NCBI GenBank assembly: GCA_937997345.1
Contig: CALKTD010000006.1
Span: 1 to 56,208, forward strand
Length of the DNA stretch: 56,208 bases
Origin: an uncultured Atopobium sp.
GTDB lineage: Bacteria > Actinomycetota > Coriobacteriia > Coriobacteriales > Atopobiaceae
Direction: 5' to 3'
Translations under genes and position numbers: made by a program
The notes under the pieces: generated by a model
The model's database searches: none
What the model was told of the DNA's origin: nothing
What the model saw: the letters and a program-made list of their open reading frames with translations, nothing else
Shown: positions 16,444 through 25,401 of the stretch, one piece after another
Numbering within the stretch: the stretch's first letter is position 1
How the letters are laid out: each line of letters opens with the position of its first letter

Positions 16444-19023
16444 ATGCGTGTCAAGAAAGTTTTGAACATTTTATTTGCTCTCGTTCTTGTGTTGAGCAGT
16501 CTGCCTGCATCTGCAATTGCTGAATCTATTGAAGATGCAGGTAAATATTCGGTTGTTGTTTCATACGTTAATGTACTAAACAATGAAGAGATTCATGCGC
16601 CTTCAAAGCAAGTTGTAAATGAGGGAGAATCTTGGTCAGTTGCCGCTCCAACAATTACCGGCTATAACCTGGAAGATCCTGCTCAAACAACCGTTACTGG
16701 CGTTGCTTCTGGTTCAGATCACTACATTAAACAGACCGTCTATTACACGCCTAGCTCTGTTCCCTACACCGTTAAACGCATGAAAGAGATGACTACCGGA
16801 AATTATGTTGAGGCGTCCTCCGAACAAAACTACGGTGTACCCGATTCAATTGTTACTGCCTCTGATGTTACCTATCCAGGTTTTGTACGCACAACTGCAG
16901 ACCTTTAGCTCAAGGTTACCGCAGATGGCAAGGCTGTTAAGTACATTTACTATGACCGCAATCCTCGCAGCGCAATTTATTTCTCAACTTCCGGCAGTGA
17001 GCTGTCTCCTGTAATTGGAAATCCGGGAGATGCTGTTCCTGCCGTCCCCAATCCAACACGAACTGGTTATACCTTTGCTGGTTGGGACCTTAATGAAGAT
17101 GGTATTGCAGATTCTTTGCCTACCACCATGCCTCAAGAGCCTGTTACTGCAAAGGCACTTTGGACTCCAGCAACAGCAACGTATCACTACGCCTATTTTA
17201 TTCAGGATCCAAACAACCCTTCTAACTACAACTACGTTACAACCACCGCAGCTTCCGGAACTGTTGGAACAATGACTGCAACTGCTCCCGTCCAGCCAAA
17301 TACAGGCGTTTTCCGCTTTGAAACATACAGCCACGAGAGCAATCCAACTCCTATTGCTGCAGATGGTTCCACCACTATTAACGTTTACTACAACCTTGCG
17401 GCTATTACTGTCAACCTACGTCCAAAGATAAACGGTCCTATTCTTGCAACATTTACCGTTTATTATGGTGATTCAGTAGACCCTTACGCCATTAACCCTA
17501 ATACGGGCAACAAATACAGTGAGGATATGGTTGCTGCAATGCGTGCAAACGACCCAACTGGAACTTACTATTGGTACGGTTTAATCCCTGGCATTGGAGG
17601 AACCGCTACCACTGTCAAAATAAGGACTACTGACCCAAGCGCTCAAATTACTGCAGATAATGTTCTTGACGTCTATGGTCGCTACACTAGCTCCACTAAC
17701 CTTGGTCCACGCTACCGCTTCTATTACTATCAAAACCTTGATGGTACCTATGATATGGGCGGAGACCACACGCTTTCACGACCCGACATGATTACAGAAA
17801 TTGCAAATAACAATGGTGATGGCTATCTTGAGATCGAGAATAGGCATCCTGGTTTTTCGTATGACGGCTACCGCATGAGCATTGACCATTTTGATGGGAC
17901 CAATTACGATGCGCTTGGTTGGACCAGTTGGCAGCCATACAACTATGACTCCCTCACCACTAATTACAATTCCAACTTGATTGAGCACCGCTATAAGCGC
18001 AATACCTATACCGTTACCTACGTAAACTCTGGTACAACTGTTGCTACGTACTCTCATCTCTTTGGAGAGCCCTTTAATGCCAACACCGATGTTCCTGGCA
18101 CCTCTTTGACTTCTCCGCGTCCTGACTATGTCTTTAAGGGCTGGTATGACAACTCAGAGACTGTAGGCACTCCTATTACCGACACCACTATGCCTGCAGC
18201 CAATACAGTGTTGTACGCCAAATGGGCGCCTCTTACTGCAACCGTTACCTTTGACTCTGAAGGTGGTTCGTCAGTCAATTCGCAAGAGCTTACCTACGGA
18301 GACGCAGCAACAAAGCCTGCTGATCCTGTTCGCGAAGGCTACACCTTTGCAGGCTGGATTCTCTACACCAACGGAAATCCTTCCGTATACAGCTTCTCTG
18401 CAGCAGTTACAGGCGACATTACCCTCCACGCGCTCTGGAAGAAGAACAATTCTTCCGTCTCTTACACAGTCATTCACCAGACAGACGATGGTCAAGTCCT
18501 CTCAACCACAACCGAGACTGCTCCAATCGGATCCCTTGTCAGCAAGTGGGCTCTCGACGCAGCTGATCGCGGAGACTATGCCTATGTAGACGTTTCTTCT
18601 CGCTCTATGGTCCTTGACGAGAATGCCGAGAATAACGTCTTAACCTTCACGTATAGCAAGGAGGCTCGCTACACTTATACCGTCCATTACGTTGACGCAC
18701 AGACCGGCGAGCAAATTCATTCCGACGATGTTATTGGCAGCCAGACACTCAACCTGCAGAATGTTTCTGCTCGAGAGATTGACGGTTACACACTTCAGGG
18801 AGATAGCACCGGATATGTTTCTGCCGATCAGCTTGAATACACGTTCTACTACACAAAGAACCCTGAAGCTCCTGCGGCGTCTCAAACCCCAGCAAAGCGT
18901 AAGAGCGCCCTTCCAGAGACTGGCGACGCCTCAAGCGTGATTCTTGTTAGCACAGCCCTAACCTCTGTGGCTTCCTTGGGAACTTCTCTTGTTTTGCGTC
19001 GTAGGAAAAGAAACGAAGCATAA
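16444..19023 (+). pseudogene. LPXTG cell-wall-anchored repeat protein interrupted by one amber codon
   Basis: One frame of 860 codons runs from ATG 16444 to 19023 with a single TAG at 16906-16908. Before the TAG: a signal peptide (KKVLNILFALVLVLSSLPASAIA) and a MucBP-like repeat. After it: InlB-type B repeats (GYTFAGWDLNEDG, PDYVFKGWYDN, REGYTFAGWILY, each near a later AKW or ALW), then MucBP-like repeats (YTVIHQTDDG, YTVHYVDAQTGEQIHSDD), and the wall anchor LPETG with a hydrophobic segment and RRRKRNE tail. A C-to-T change would turn a CAG Gln codon into this TAG. As it stands only a 154-residue secreted fragment would be made; the downstream part has no start near it. Sequencing error or readthrough are alternatives. 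Its usual role would be adhesion. Confidence 0.88.
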
Positions 19024-19044
19024 CAGAAAGCTCTAATGCAACTA

Positions 19045-19078
19045 CAAAACCCGGGTGCCTCGCACTCGGGTTTTGTTT
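19045..19078. terminator. Bidirectional terminator between surface protein and trmL genes
   Basis: CAAAACCCGGGTGC (19045-19058) pairs with GCACTCGGGTTTTG (19062-19075) around a CTC loop with one G-T pair, giving T-rich ends on both strands. It serves the surface protein gene on the plus strand and the DUF47-PiT-trmL operon on the minus strand. Confidence 0.85.
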
Positions 19079-19139
19079 GCGTATTCTTGAAGTAGCCGGA
19101 GACAGACACAGCTCTAGTCAGAAAACTACTGTCAGAAAA

Positions 19140-19823
19140 CTACTCCCCAGCAGCCATACCTGGAAAACCAATCTGCCGTAGTGCCTCGTACAGCACAATA
19201 GCGACAGCGTTTGAAACATTAAGCGCACTGACCGAGAACTCGTTAGGGTCAATAAAGTTTCCGCAGATATCCTGCTGCAAAAGCGCTGGATGAGCGTACT
19301 GATCATCACCGTCAAGTGCATCATGCTTTTGACTCCAGTCCTCACAATTAACCAGGCTTGCGGAGTCTTGCAGCATTGGGATTCTCTCGCACTCATCTGC
19401 GTGCTTGGCCAAGAGTTCCTCGGATAATCCCAAGCTTTCCTTACCAAAGATGAGGTAATCCCCATCGCAATACGTTGCCTGTATGTAGGTCTTCTTAGCC
19501 TTCTTGGTAAGGAAGTGCAGCGGAGATCGGCCGGTTGCGGAGGTGCCGTCGACTGCGGTGACAGCGTCGTGTGCAGCGTCCGCGATAGGTGCGCTAGACG
19601 CTTGGGTTAGACCATTCTTCTCCAGAAATTGATCCCAGTTATCGTAGACAGAAACGTTAAGGCTTTGCCAGTAGGCCATACCTGCTCGTTTGAGGCTTTT
19701 GTCATCAAGCGAGAAACCCAACGGGCCCACCAAGTGCAGATGAGTTCCGCTAACCACGCAGGTACGACCAATGTTTCCCGTATTTGCGGGAATTTCGGGC
19801 TCTACCAATACAACGTTGAGCAT
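19140..19823 (-). CDS. trmL: tRNA (cytidine/uridine-34 2'-O)-methyltransferase TrmL, SPOUT family
   Basis: The 227-residue protein has the SPOUT/TrmL signatures: VLVEPEIPANTGNIGRTC at the N-terminus, HLVGPLGFSLDDKSLKRAGM, LIFGKESLGL (the knot loop), and SALNVSNAVAIVLYEALRQ at the C-terminus. It methylates the 2'-OH of the wobble nucleotide of certain tRNA-Leu species. It is about 70 residues longer than the usual 155-residue enzyme because of insertions, one between residues 75 and 100 (Ala/Asp-rich) and one after the IPML segment. It lies 3 bases after the phosphate transporter gene and is the last gene of that operon. Confidence 0.9.
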   Translation of the reverse strand: MLNVVLVEPEIPANTGNIGRTCVVSGTHLHLVGPLGFSLDDKSLKRAGMAYWQSLNVSVYDNWDQFLEKNGLTQASSAPIADAAHDAVTAVDGTSATGRSPLHFLTKKAKKTYIQATYCDGDYLIFGKESLGLSEELLAKHADECERIPMLQDSASLVNCEDWSQKHDALDGDDQYAHPALLQQDICGNFIDPNEFSVSALNVSNAVAIVLYEALRQIGFPGMAAGE

Positions 19824-19826
19824 GGG

Positions 19827-20822
19827 TTATGCCAGAGCAAAACTGGTCAGGAAAGCAATGAGTCCGCCAAGTGCCATAGTAGCTGGCAGCGTTACAAACC
19901 AAGCAGCAATAATCTTGCGCGCAACGCCCCAGCGTACGGAGCTACGACGACGAGCAGATCCTGCACCCATGATGGACGTAGTGATGACCTGTGTAGTAGA
20001 GACTGGTGCTCCAAGTGCAGTCATGAGCTCAATTGCAACGGTAGAACTTGTCTCGGCGACAAAGCCAATAACTGGTGTGAGCTTAGTAACACCATCGCCA
20101 ACGGTGCGCATGATGCGGCCGCCGCCAATGGAGGTGCCCAAAGCCATAGTAGTTGCGCAGAGAAGCTTGACCCACAGAGGGATGCCCATAGAAGGATCAT
20201 GCAGGCCGGCAGTTACCAATGCAAGCGTAATAATTCCCATGGTCTTCTGAGCATCATTATTGCCGTGGCTGTATGCCATAAAGGCAGCTGAGAGCACCTG
20301 AAGACGGTGGAACAGGCCATGTGCCTTTTTAGGTGGCCAGTCAGCAAAAATCTCAAACACCAGCTTCATAATAAAGTAGCCCAGTGCCATACCAATAAGC
20401 GGCGAGGTAAACAGAGGAATAACAACCTTCTCCACAACGCCAACCCAGAGGATGTGACCAGTGCTGCCGGTAAAGACGATGGTTGCACCGATAAGGCTGC
20501 CGATAAGTGCATGCGAAGATGAGCTTGGGATTGAGAACCACCAGGTAAAAAGGTCCCAAACAATGGCGCCCATCAGTGCAGCAAAAATAACGTAAAGCTG
20601 TAGCTGAATATCAACCAGACCAGAAGCAATTGTCATAGCAACTTTCTCGCTCATAAGCGCACCGATAAAGTTCATGATAGCGGACATGATAATTGCTGTG
20701 CGTAGAGGCAAAGCCTTGGTATACACCGTGGTAGCAATAGCGTTTGCGGTGTCATGGAAGCCGTTAATGAACTCAAATATCAGAGCGGAAACAAGTACCG
20801 CAATAAGCAGGATACTAGCCAT
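19827..20822 (-). CDS. PiT-family inorganic phosphate transporter
   Basis: A 331-residue membrane protein with the PiT signatures: EFINGFHDTANAIATTV near the N-terminus and MAYSHGNNDAQKTMGII in the middle, the two copies of the phosphate-binding GxNDxxN-type repeat, and SIPSSSSHALIG plus APVSTTQVITTSIMGAG motifs. It takes up phosphate with a cation. Its start overlaps the end of the DUF47 gene by 8 bases, the usual pairing for this transporter class, and trmL follows after 3 bases. Confidence 0.95.
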   Translation of the reverse strand: MASILLIAVLVSALIFEFINGFHDTANAIATTVYTKALPLRTAIIMSAIMNFIGALMSEKVAMTIASGLVDIQLQLYVIFAALMGAIVWDLFTWWFSIPSSSSHALIGSLIGATIVFTGSTGHILWVGVVEKVVIPLFTSPLIGMALGYFIMKLVFEIFADWPPKKAHGLFHRLQVLSAAFMAYSHGNNDAQKTMGIITLALVTAGLHDPSMGIPLWVKLLCATTMALGTSIGGGRIMRTVGDGVTKLTPVIGFVAETSSTVAIELMTALGAPVSTTQVITTSIMGAGSARRRSSVRWGVARKIIAAWFVTLPATMALGGLIAFLTSFALA

Positions 20823-21438
20823 TTTTCACAATGACATTCTGGACAGCGTTTGCAACGTGCTTGCAAGCATCAAGGGTAGATTCAAGCCTATCCAAAAGGC
20901 TCTTCCATTTAAGAATTTCAATTGGATCATCAACATTTCTGAAGATAGAGCTCAGAGCGTTGCGGTAGACAACGTCCCCCTGGTCCTCATACTCATTTGC
21001 AGAGCGCGTATGCCTAATAACCGAGTCATCTTTGTGGTAATCCGGAAGACGGTCAAAAGCTTTCTGCAGTTCCTCTGATGCAAACAGAATCAGATGTGCC
21101 ACCTGAACTGCCTCTGGTCGCATCTCTTTGATGTCATACATGCTGAGGTGTGCAGAGACACTTTCAATGCCGTCTGCAATTTCGTCCATAAGTAGAGCAA
21201 GGCGCGAGATATCTTCGCGGTCAAATGGCGTGATGAACGACGTGTTAAGGGTAGAAATAATCTTTCCTACCTGGTCATCGCAGAGTGTCTCATAGTTCTT
21301 AATCTGGACTTCATAATCTTCTGAACTTGGGAATGACTCCATATAGGAGACAAACAGTTTTGCTGTCGAAACAATCAGTGCAGAAAACTCAGAGAACATG
21401 CTATAGAACTCATCTTCTCTACGAGAAACACGACTCAT
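20815..21438 (-). CDS. DUF47 (PhoU-like) phosphate transport accessory protein
   Basis: A 207-residue all-helical cytoplasmic protein typical of the DUF47/PhoU-like group: FYSMFSEFSALIVSTAKLF at the start, TPFDREDISRLALLMDEIADGIE in the middle, where a metal-binding acidic helix is expected, and DPIEILKWKSLLDRLESTLDACKHVANAVQ near the end. These proteins usually precede PiT transporters and modulate them. I place the start at ATG 21438 with AAGGG about eight bases upstream; an upstream in-frame Met at 21480 lacks a ribosome site and family homology. Confidence 0.9.
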   Translation of the reverse strand: MSRVSRREDEFYSMFSEFSALIVSTAKLFVSYMESFPSSEDYEVQIKNYETLCDDQVGKIISTLNTSFITPFDREDISRLALLMDEIADGIESVSAHLSMYDIKEMRPEAVQVAHLILFASEELQKAFDRLPDYHKDDSVIRHTRSANEYEDQGDVVYRNALSSIFRNVDDPIEILKWKSLLDRLESTLDACKHVANAVQNVIVKNG

Positions 21439-21587
21439 ATGGCGCCCTTCACTTGGACTTTTTATTACATACACAGACACATTTAGTATAGCTGTTTAGG
21501 GTGCGTATGCTGGGGATGATAATAATTTCAGACTTTCTATAGAGAGACTGTCATTCATAATAAGATATGGACTAGGGAGGTCAGATC

Positions 21588-21941
21588 ATGCGAGAAAAGC
21601 TATTTGAATACGTTGCAAATCAATACGGTATAGACCCTGACTATCCCTTCTCGACAGCTCCAACCTATGCGGTTTTGCGTCATCCCCACAATAACAAGTG
21701 GTTTGCGCTTGTTGCCGATGTACCCAGTCAAAAACTGGGCTTAGAAGAACCTGGCCGCTTTGATCTTGTTAATGTGAAAATAGATGATCCATTTCTTCTA
21801 GAAATGCTTCTGCACCAGGAGGGTTATCTGCCTGCATATCACATGAATAAAGAGCGATGGATCTCTGTGCTTTTAGATGGATCTGTCAACTTTGATGAAC
21901 TCTGTCAGTGGATCGACGCAAGTTATTCAGCAACAAACTAA
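21588..21941 (+). CDS. MmcQ/YjbR family protein
   Basis: A 117-residue protein matching the YjbR/MmcQ (double-wing, cyaY-like fold) family: TAPTYAVLRHPHNNKWFALVADV, then LVNVKIDDPFLLEMLLHQEGYLPAYHMNKERWISVLLDGSV and the closing ELCQWIDASY. Members bind DNA in some cases, but their role is not settled. Start ATG 21588 has GGGAGG about eight bases upstream. The gene is complete; a broken SemiSWEET frame abuts its 3' end. Confidence 0.9.
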   Translation: MREKLFEYVANQYGIDPDYPFSTAPTYAVLRHPHNNKWFALVADVPSQKLGLEEPGRFDLVNVKIDDPFLLEMLLHQEGYLPAYHMNKERWISVLLDGSVNFDELCQWIDASYSATN

Positions 21942-22116
21942 TGAACATCTTGCTGGAAACAAGGGTAGTTTTATCCAGCCGCTGGTAGCTATGATTAACT
22001 GCATTGTTTGGTTTGTTTACGGTGCTTTTAAGAAAGAGCGAGACGTTCCCATTATGATTGCTAACGCCCCTGGCATTCTCTTTGGACTTGTTACTGCAAT
22101 TACTGCGCTACTATAA
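21939..22116 (+). pseudogene. SemiSWEET (PQ-loop) sugar transporter remnant, N-terminal helix missing
   Basis: In a different frame from the YjbR gene, the sequence right at its stop codon reads HLAGNKGSFIQPLVAMIN-, then helices IVWFVYGAFKKERDVPIMIAN and GILFGLVTAITALL. This is the second half of the three-helix SemiSWEET unit with its PQ-containing region; the first helix and a proper start are absent, since upstream in-frame codons are inside the YjbR gene. A short product could only start inside that gene (ATG 21877 or 21895). A deletion that joined the two genes is the simplest explanation. Confidence 0.6.
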
Positions 22117-22165
22117 ACTGAGTGGTACAGAAGCAACTAGCAGGCTTAGCAGATAAGGCGGTCAT

Positions 22166-22579
22166 ATGGAACTTATAGATGTCTATAAAGTTATCTATAT
22201 TCCTATGGCTGTCTTTTACTTTTTAACGGTATATCTGCTGCTTGGAAAAAGAAGTCTGAGCAAAGTCTTTAGGCACACAAACTTTGATCTTCTCCGTTTT
22301 GGAATTCTTATGCTCTTCTATATCTTTGTGGGCATCGCATTTTTTATCGCCATTATGTTTCTTACCACTGAAATCACAGTTAAACGGCAATTTCTTTTTC
22401 CAGCTTTTATGGGTATTGGCGCCCTTATTGTTGTTACCGGCATCTTTTCACAGATAGCCAAGCGCTCTAATTACGAAGCCGCACTTACTATCAGAGATCT
22501 GGTTTTACCTCTTATCTGGGGTGTTGCATCGTTTGCCTATATACAAACCACGCTCTATCTAGTGGGGCTGGCAAAATAG
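22166..22579 (+). CDS. Small membrane protein of unknown function
   Basis: A 137-residue protein with four hydrophobic segments: IPMAVFYFLTVYLLLG (about 11-27), FGILMLFYIFVGIAFFIAIMF (45-66), FMGIGALIVVTGIFSQIA (79-97) and LVLPLIWGVASFAYIQTTLYLVG (112-134), with a basic loop after helix 1. No motif identifies it. It starts 50 bases after the SemiSWEET remnant with a weak ribosome site (GGCGG), and ends convergent with the acyltransferase gene. Confidence 0.7.
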   Translation: MELIDVYKVIYIPMAVFYFLTVYLLLGKRSLSKVFRHTNFDLLRFGILMLFYIFVGIAFFIAIMFLTTEITVKRQFLFPAFMGIGALIVVTGIFSQIAKRSNYEAALTIRDLVLPLIWGVASFAYIQTTLYLVGLAK

Positions 22580-22631
22580 CTTTTTTCTCGGCACTTTCTC
22601 TTTAAGCGCCTGACTACTCTGTGGGAGACAT

Positions 22632-23708
22632 TTATTCGTCAGAAGACTTTTGCGCTTCAAGAGCCTTCTGACGACGCTTCTTCAGATATCTTCCAAGTGG
22701 AGCGGAAACAACAAAGTGGTTAGCGAGAGCTCCACAGGTTGCCAGTAAAGCTGCAACCAGCGCATTTATGTAAGGATGCCAAGCGGGAAAATACTGAGCC
22801 AGCGCCTGCTGAATAGGAAAAGCCCAAAGGTAAATGCCATAGGACAGCTCAAACTTTGTGCCAAATTTACTAAAGTGGTTACCCATTCCGTATGCCAGGC
22901 AGAAGCAAGCAATAGGAAAAACCGTCAGCATTGCCAGATTATCGATGCCGCCGAAAACCATAACAAACCACAGAACAATCGACGCAAAGCCTAAAACAGG
23001 CGAAATAGTAATGTGGTCTCTAAGTACCCAAATCAAAACACCTAGGTAAAACAGAAGAACCGCACGTACAACGCTTAGCTGAAGTGGAGAAAACTTCACG
23101 TAATACACTGCTGCCAACGCAAAAACAGGTACCGAGAGCAGCAAAAACTTCTTTTTATCAAATTTGGTGAGTTTGTAGCTAATAAAACACAGAATGTAGC
23201 AGATAAACTCAACGGGAAGTGTCCACAGTGCAGCATTAACCACGTCGCCCGAAGGATTGTTGGTAAACACACCCGGCAACTGATGCACCATAATTAAGAC
23301 ACCATTGAGCAGGTATTTGTACGTCTGTGGATTAGTAAAATACTCCGCAGGTGAAAGCGTTGAAAGTATTGGACCAAGTACAAGTGCAATCAGAATCACA
23401 ACAAACAAAAGCTCAGGAAAAAGCCTCAAAACACGTGCCGAGAAGAACTTTTTTGCCTCAGGATAATGCTCGCAACTACGGGCAATCAAAAACCCACCAA
23501 ACAAGAAAAAGACACCAACAGAAACGCCACCGGGACTTAAACGATCCCCAGTTAACTTCAGCAAATAGCTGCCGGCATCGCCGCCCAAAACCACTGAGTA
23601 GCAGTGAGAAACAATGACCATCAGCGCAGCAATAAACCTCATAAAGTTCAGGTTATTAACACGCGATGTTGCTACGTCACTCAGTTTAATCTGGGCATTT
23701 CTCGCCAT
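22632..23708 (-). CDS. Membrane acyltransferase, family 3 (OafA/YrhL-like)
   Basis: A 358-residue integral membrane acyltransferase with about ten helices. Near the N-terminus it has NNLNFMRFIAALMVIVSHCYS, holding the catalytic-type Arg and His of the acyltransferase-3 family, then a GVFFLFGGFLIARS segment. Such enzymes add acetyl or other acyl groups to cell-surface sugars or peptidoglycan. The start ATG directly follows the purN stop (TAAATG), so it is translationally coupled to the purine genes, though the function is unrelated. The tail is a basic KKRRQK cytoplasmic end. Confidence 0.9.
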   Translation of the reverse strand: MARNAQIKLSDVATSRVNNLNFMRFIAALMVIVSHCYSVVLGGDAGSYLLKLTGDRLSPGGVSVGVFFLFGGFLIARSCEHYPEAKKFFSARVLRLFPELLFVVILIALVLGPILSTLSPAEYFTNPQTYKYLLNGVLIMVHQLPGVFTNNPSGDVVNAALWTLPVEFICYILCFISYKLTKFDKKKFLLLSVPVFALAAVYYVKFSPLQLSVVRAVLLFYLGVLIWVLRDHITISPVLGFASIVLWFVMVFGGIDNLAMLTVFPIACFCLAYGMGNHFSKFGTKFELSYGIYLWAFPIQQALAQYFPAWHPYINALVAALLATCGALANHFVVSAPLGRYLKKRRQKALEAQKSSDE

Positions 23709-24323
23709 TTACTTGCCTAACTCTATACGAACCTTTTTACCCTCAACGTGGACTTTGTCCTGGGCAAAAAGCTGTAATACCTCTGGATACAGCTTGTGCT
23801 CTACCTGGTGAATTGCCTCTTCTAGCTGGTCGACAGTCCAACCCTCCTCAACCACAACAGGCTGCTGGGCAATAATGGGACCGCGATCATAGTCAGCGTT
23901 TGCCAGGTGAACGGTAACGCCCGTCACCTTGACACCGTACTCATACGCATCCTGAATGGCGTGCGCACCGCGGAAGCTTGGCAACAGCGCTGGATGCAGA
24001 TTGAGCACGCGATTAGGGAAGCTCTCCAAAATAGGAGCACCCACTTTGCGCATGTAACCAGCCATAACAACGTAATCAACGTCATAGCGCTTAAGCTCGG
24101 TGGCAATAACCATATCTGCGACAAACGGATCCTCGTACGTCTCTTTTGAGAGCGTCAGAGTTTGCAAGCCAGCCGCCTCTGCCCTCTTCAAACCATATGC
24201 GCTAGGGCGAGAAGAAATAACCAGCTCAATGGTTGCATCTAACGTGCCAGCATCAATGGCGTCGATAATAGCCTGAAGATTGGTACCTGAACCAGAAAGA
24301 AGAACGCCAAGCTTAATTGGCAT
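23709..24323 (-). CDS. purN: Phosphoribosylglycinamide formyltransferase PurN
   Basis: A 204-residue enzyme that transfers a formyl group from 10-formyl-THF to GAR in purine synthesis. Motifs: GVLLSGSGTNLQAIIDA at the start (GAR phosphate loop), VMAGYMRKVGAPIL, NLHPALLPSFRGAHAIQDA with the catalytic Asn-His and the Asp in the following GVTVHLANADYDRGPIIAQ. The start is ATG 24323 (AGGTGG about nine bases upstream), overlapping the purM stop by 11 bases; the longer frame upstream is inside purM. Confidence 0.95.
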   Translation of the reverse strand: MPIKLGVLLSGSGTNLQAIIDAIDAGTLDATIELVISSRPSAYGLKRAEAAGLQTLTLSKETYEDPFVADMVIATELKRYDVDYVVMAGYMRKVGAPILESFPNRVLNLHPALLPSFRGAHAIQDAYEYGVKVTGVTVHLANADYDRGPIIAQQPVVVEEGWTVDQLEEAIHQVEHKLYPEVLQLFAQDKVHVEGKKVRIELGK

Positions 24324-25401
24324 CGTTATAGACCACCTTTCCGGTACCTGGGATAATCTGACCCATGACAAATGGCTCAAAACCCTGCTCAGAGAGAGCT
24401 TCTGCTACCTCGTCAACGTCATCCATGTCCACAATAAGAGCCATACCTACGCCCATATTGAAGGTGCGATACTGCTCATCAAGAGACAGATTTGCAGCAT
24501 TAGAAACGTATGAAATTACAGGTGGGATAGACCATGCAGGACCAGCCTCTCCACCGCGATCAACCTCTGCATCAAGGTGAGCTGGCAGTGCACGATTAAG
24601 GTTTTCAGTGATTCCGCCGCCGGTAATGTGTGCCATGGCCTTGATAGGAGCTCCTGCACGAAGAGCAGCAAGCAATCCACCTGCATAAATGGTAGTTGGA
24701 CGCAAAACAGCATCTGCAAGCGACTCTCCGTCAAGCTCCTCCAGAGGTTGATTGAGCTCCTCGACCGTTTTGCCCTCAATGGCTACCTTACGTACCAGCG
24801 AATATCCGTTGGAATGAATACCCGAAGAAGGTAGTCCCAGAATGATATCACCCTCACTGACCTTCTCGGGACCTAAGATCTTTGGTTTGTCGACAACGCC
24901 AACTACAAAGCCAGCCAGATCGTAGTCATCGGGGTTCATAACGCCTGGATGCTCGGCCATCTCGCCGCCTACCAGGGCACAGCCGCTCTTGCGGCAGCCT
25001 TCTGCAATACCGCCAACAATCTCGGCAACAGCCTCGGCTTTAAGTTTGCCTACGGCCACGTAATCTAGGAAGAACAAAGGCTCTGCACCCATGGGAACAA
25101 TGTCGTCAACGCACATTGCAACCAGATCCTCGCCCACGGTGTTGTGGTGGTTAAGCAGCTGAGCGATGGCAAGCTTAGTGCCAACGCCATCGGTGCCGCT
25201 GACCAGTACAGGCTCTTCCATGTCCTTCAGAGCTGCGGCCGAGAAGCAAGAGCCAAAGCCGCCCAGGCCACCAATGACCTCGGGGCGAGTGGTTGTAGCA
25301 ACAGCAGCCTTGATGGCGTCAACCGCGCGAGCGCCCTCATCAACGTCAACGCCTGCGTCAGCGTAGGTGATCTGCTTGGTTGGTTCAGCGGAAGTGGTCA
25401 T
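24313..25401 (-). CDS. purM: Phosphoribosylformylglycinamidine cyclo-ligase PurM
   Basis: A 362-residue AIR synthetase: ITYADAGVDVDEGARAV, the ATP-binding LVSGTDGVGTKLAIAQ, VAMCVDDIVPMGAEPLFFLDY, ALVGGEMAEHPG, GLPSSGIHSNGYSLVRK and MAHITGGGITENLNR are the family blocks in order. It closes the imidazole ring to give AIR. ATG 25401 with AGGGGAG six bases upstream is the start, and it overlaps the end of purF by 17 bases. It is in the operon purF-purM-purN-acyltransferase. Confidence 0.96.
   Translation of the reverse strand: MTTSAEPTKQITYADAGVDVDEGARAVDAIKAAVATTTRPEVIGGLGGFGSCFSAAALKDMEEPVLVSGTDGVGTKLAIAQLLNHHNTVGEDLVAMCVDDIVPMGAEPLFFLDYVAVGKLKAEAVAEIVGGIAEGCRKSGCALVGGEMAEHPGVMNPDDYDLAGFVVGVVDKPKILGPEKVSEGDIILGLPSSGIHSNGYSLVRKVAIEGKTVEELNQPLEELDGESLADAVLRPTTIYAGGLLAALRAGAPIKAMAHITGGGITENLNRALPAHLDAEVDRGGEAGPAWSIPPVISYVSNAANLSLDEQYRTFNMGVGMALIVDMDDVDEVAEALSEQGFEPFVMGQIIPGTGKVVYNDAN

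Noticed and set aside
16906..16908. TAG as a pyrrolysine or recoded codon
   Set aside because: No other gene in the window contains an internal TAG, and there is no pyl gene; nonsense mutation or base error is simpler.
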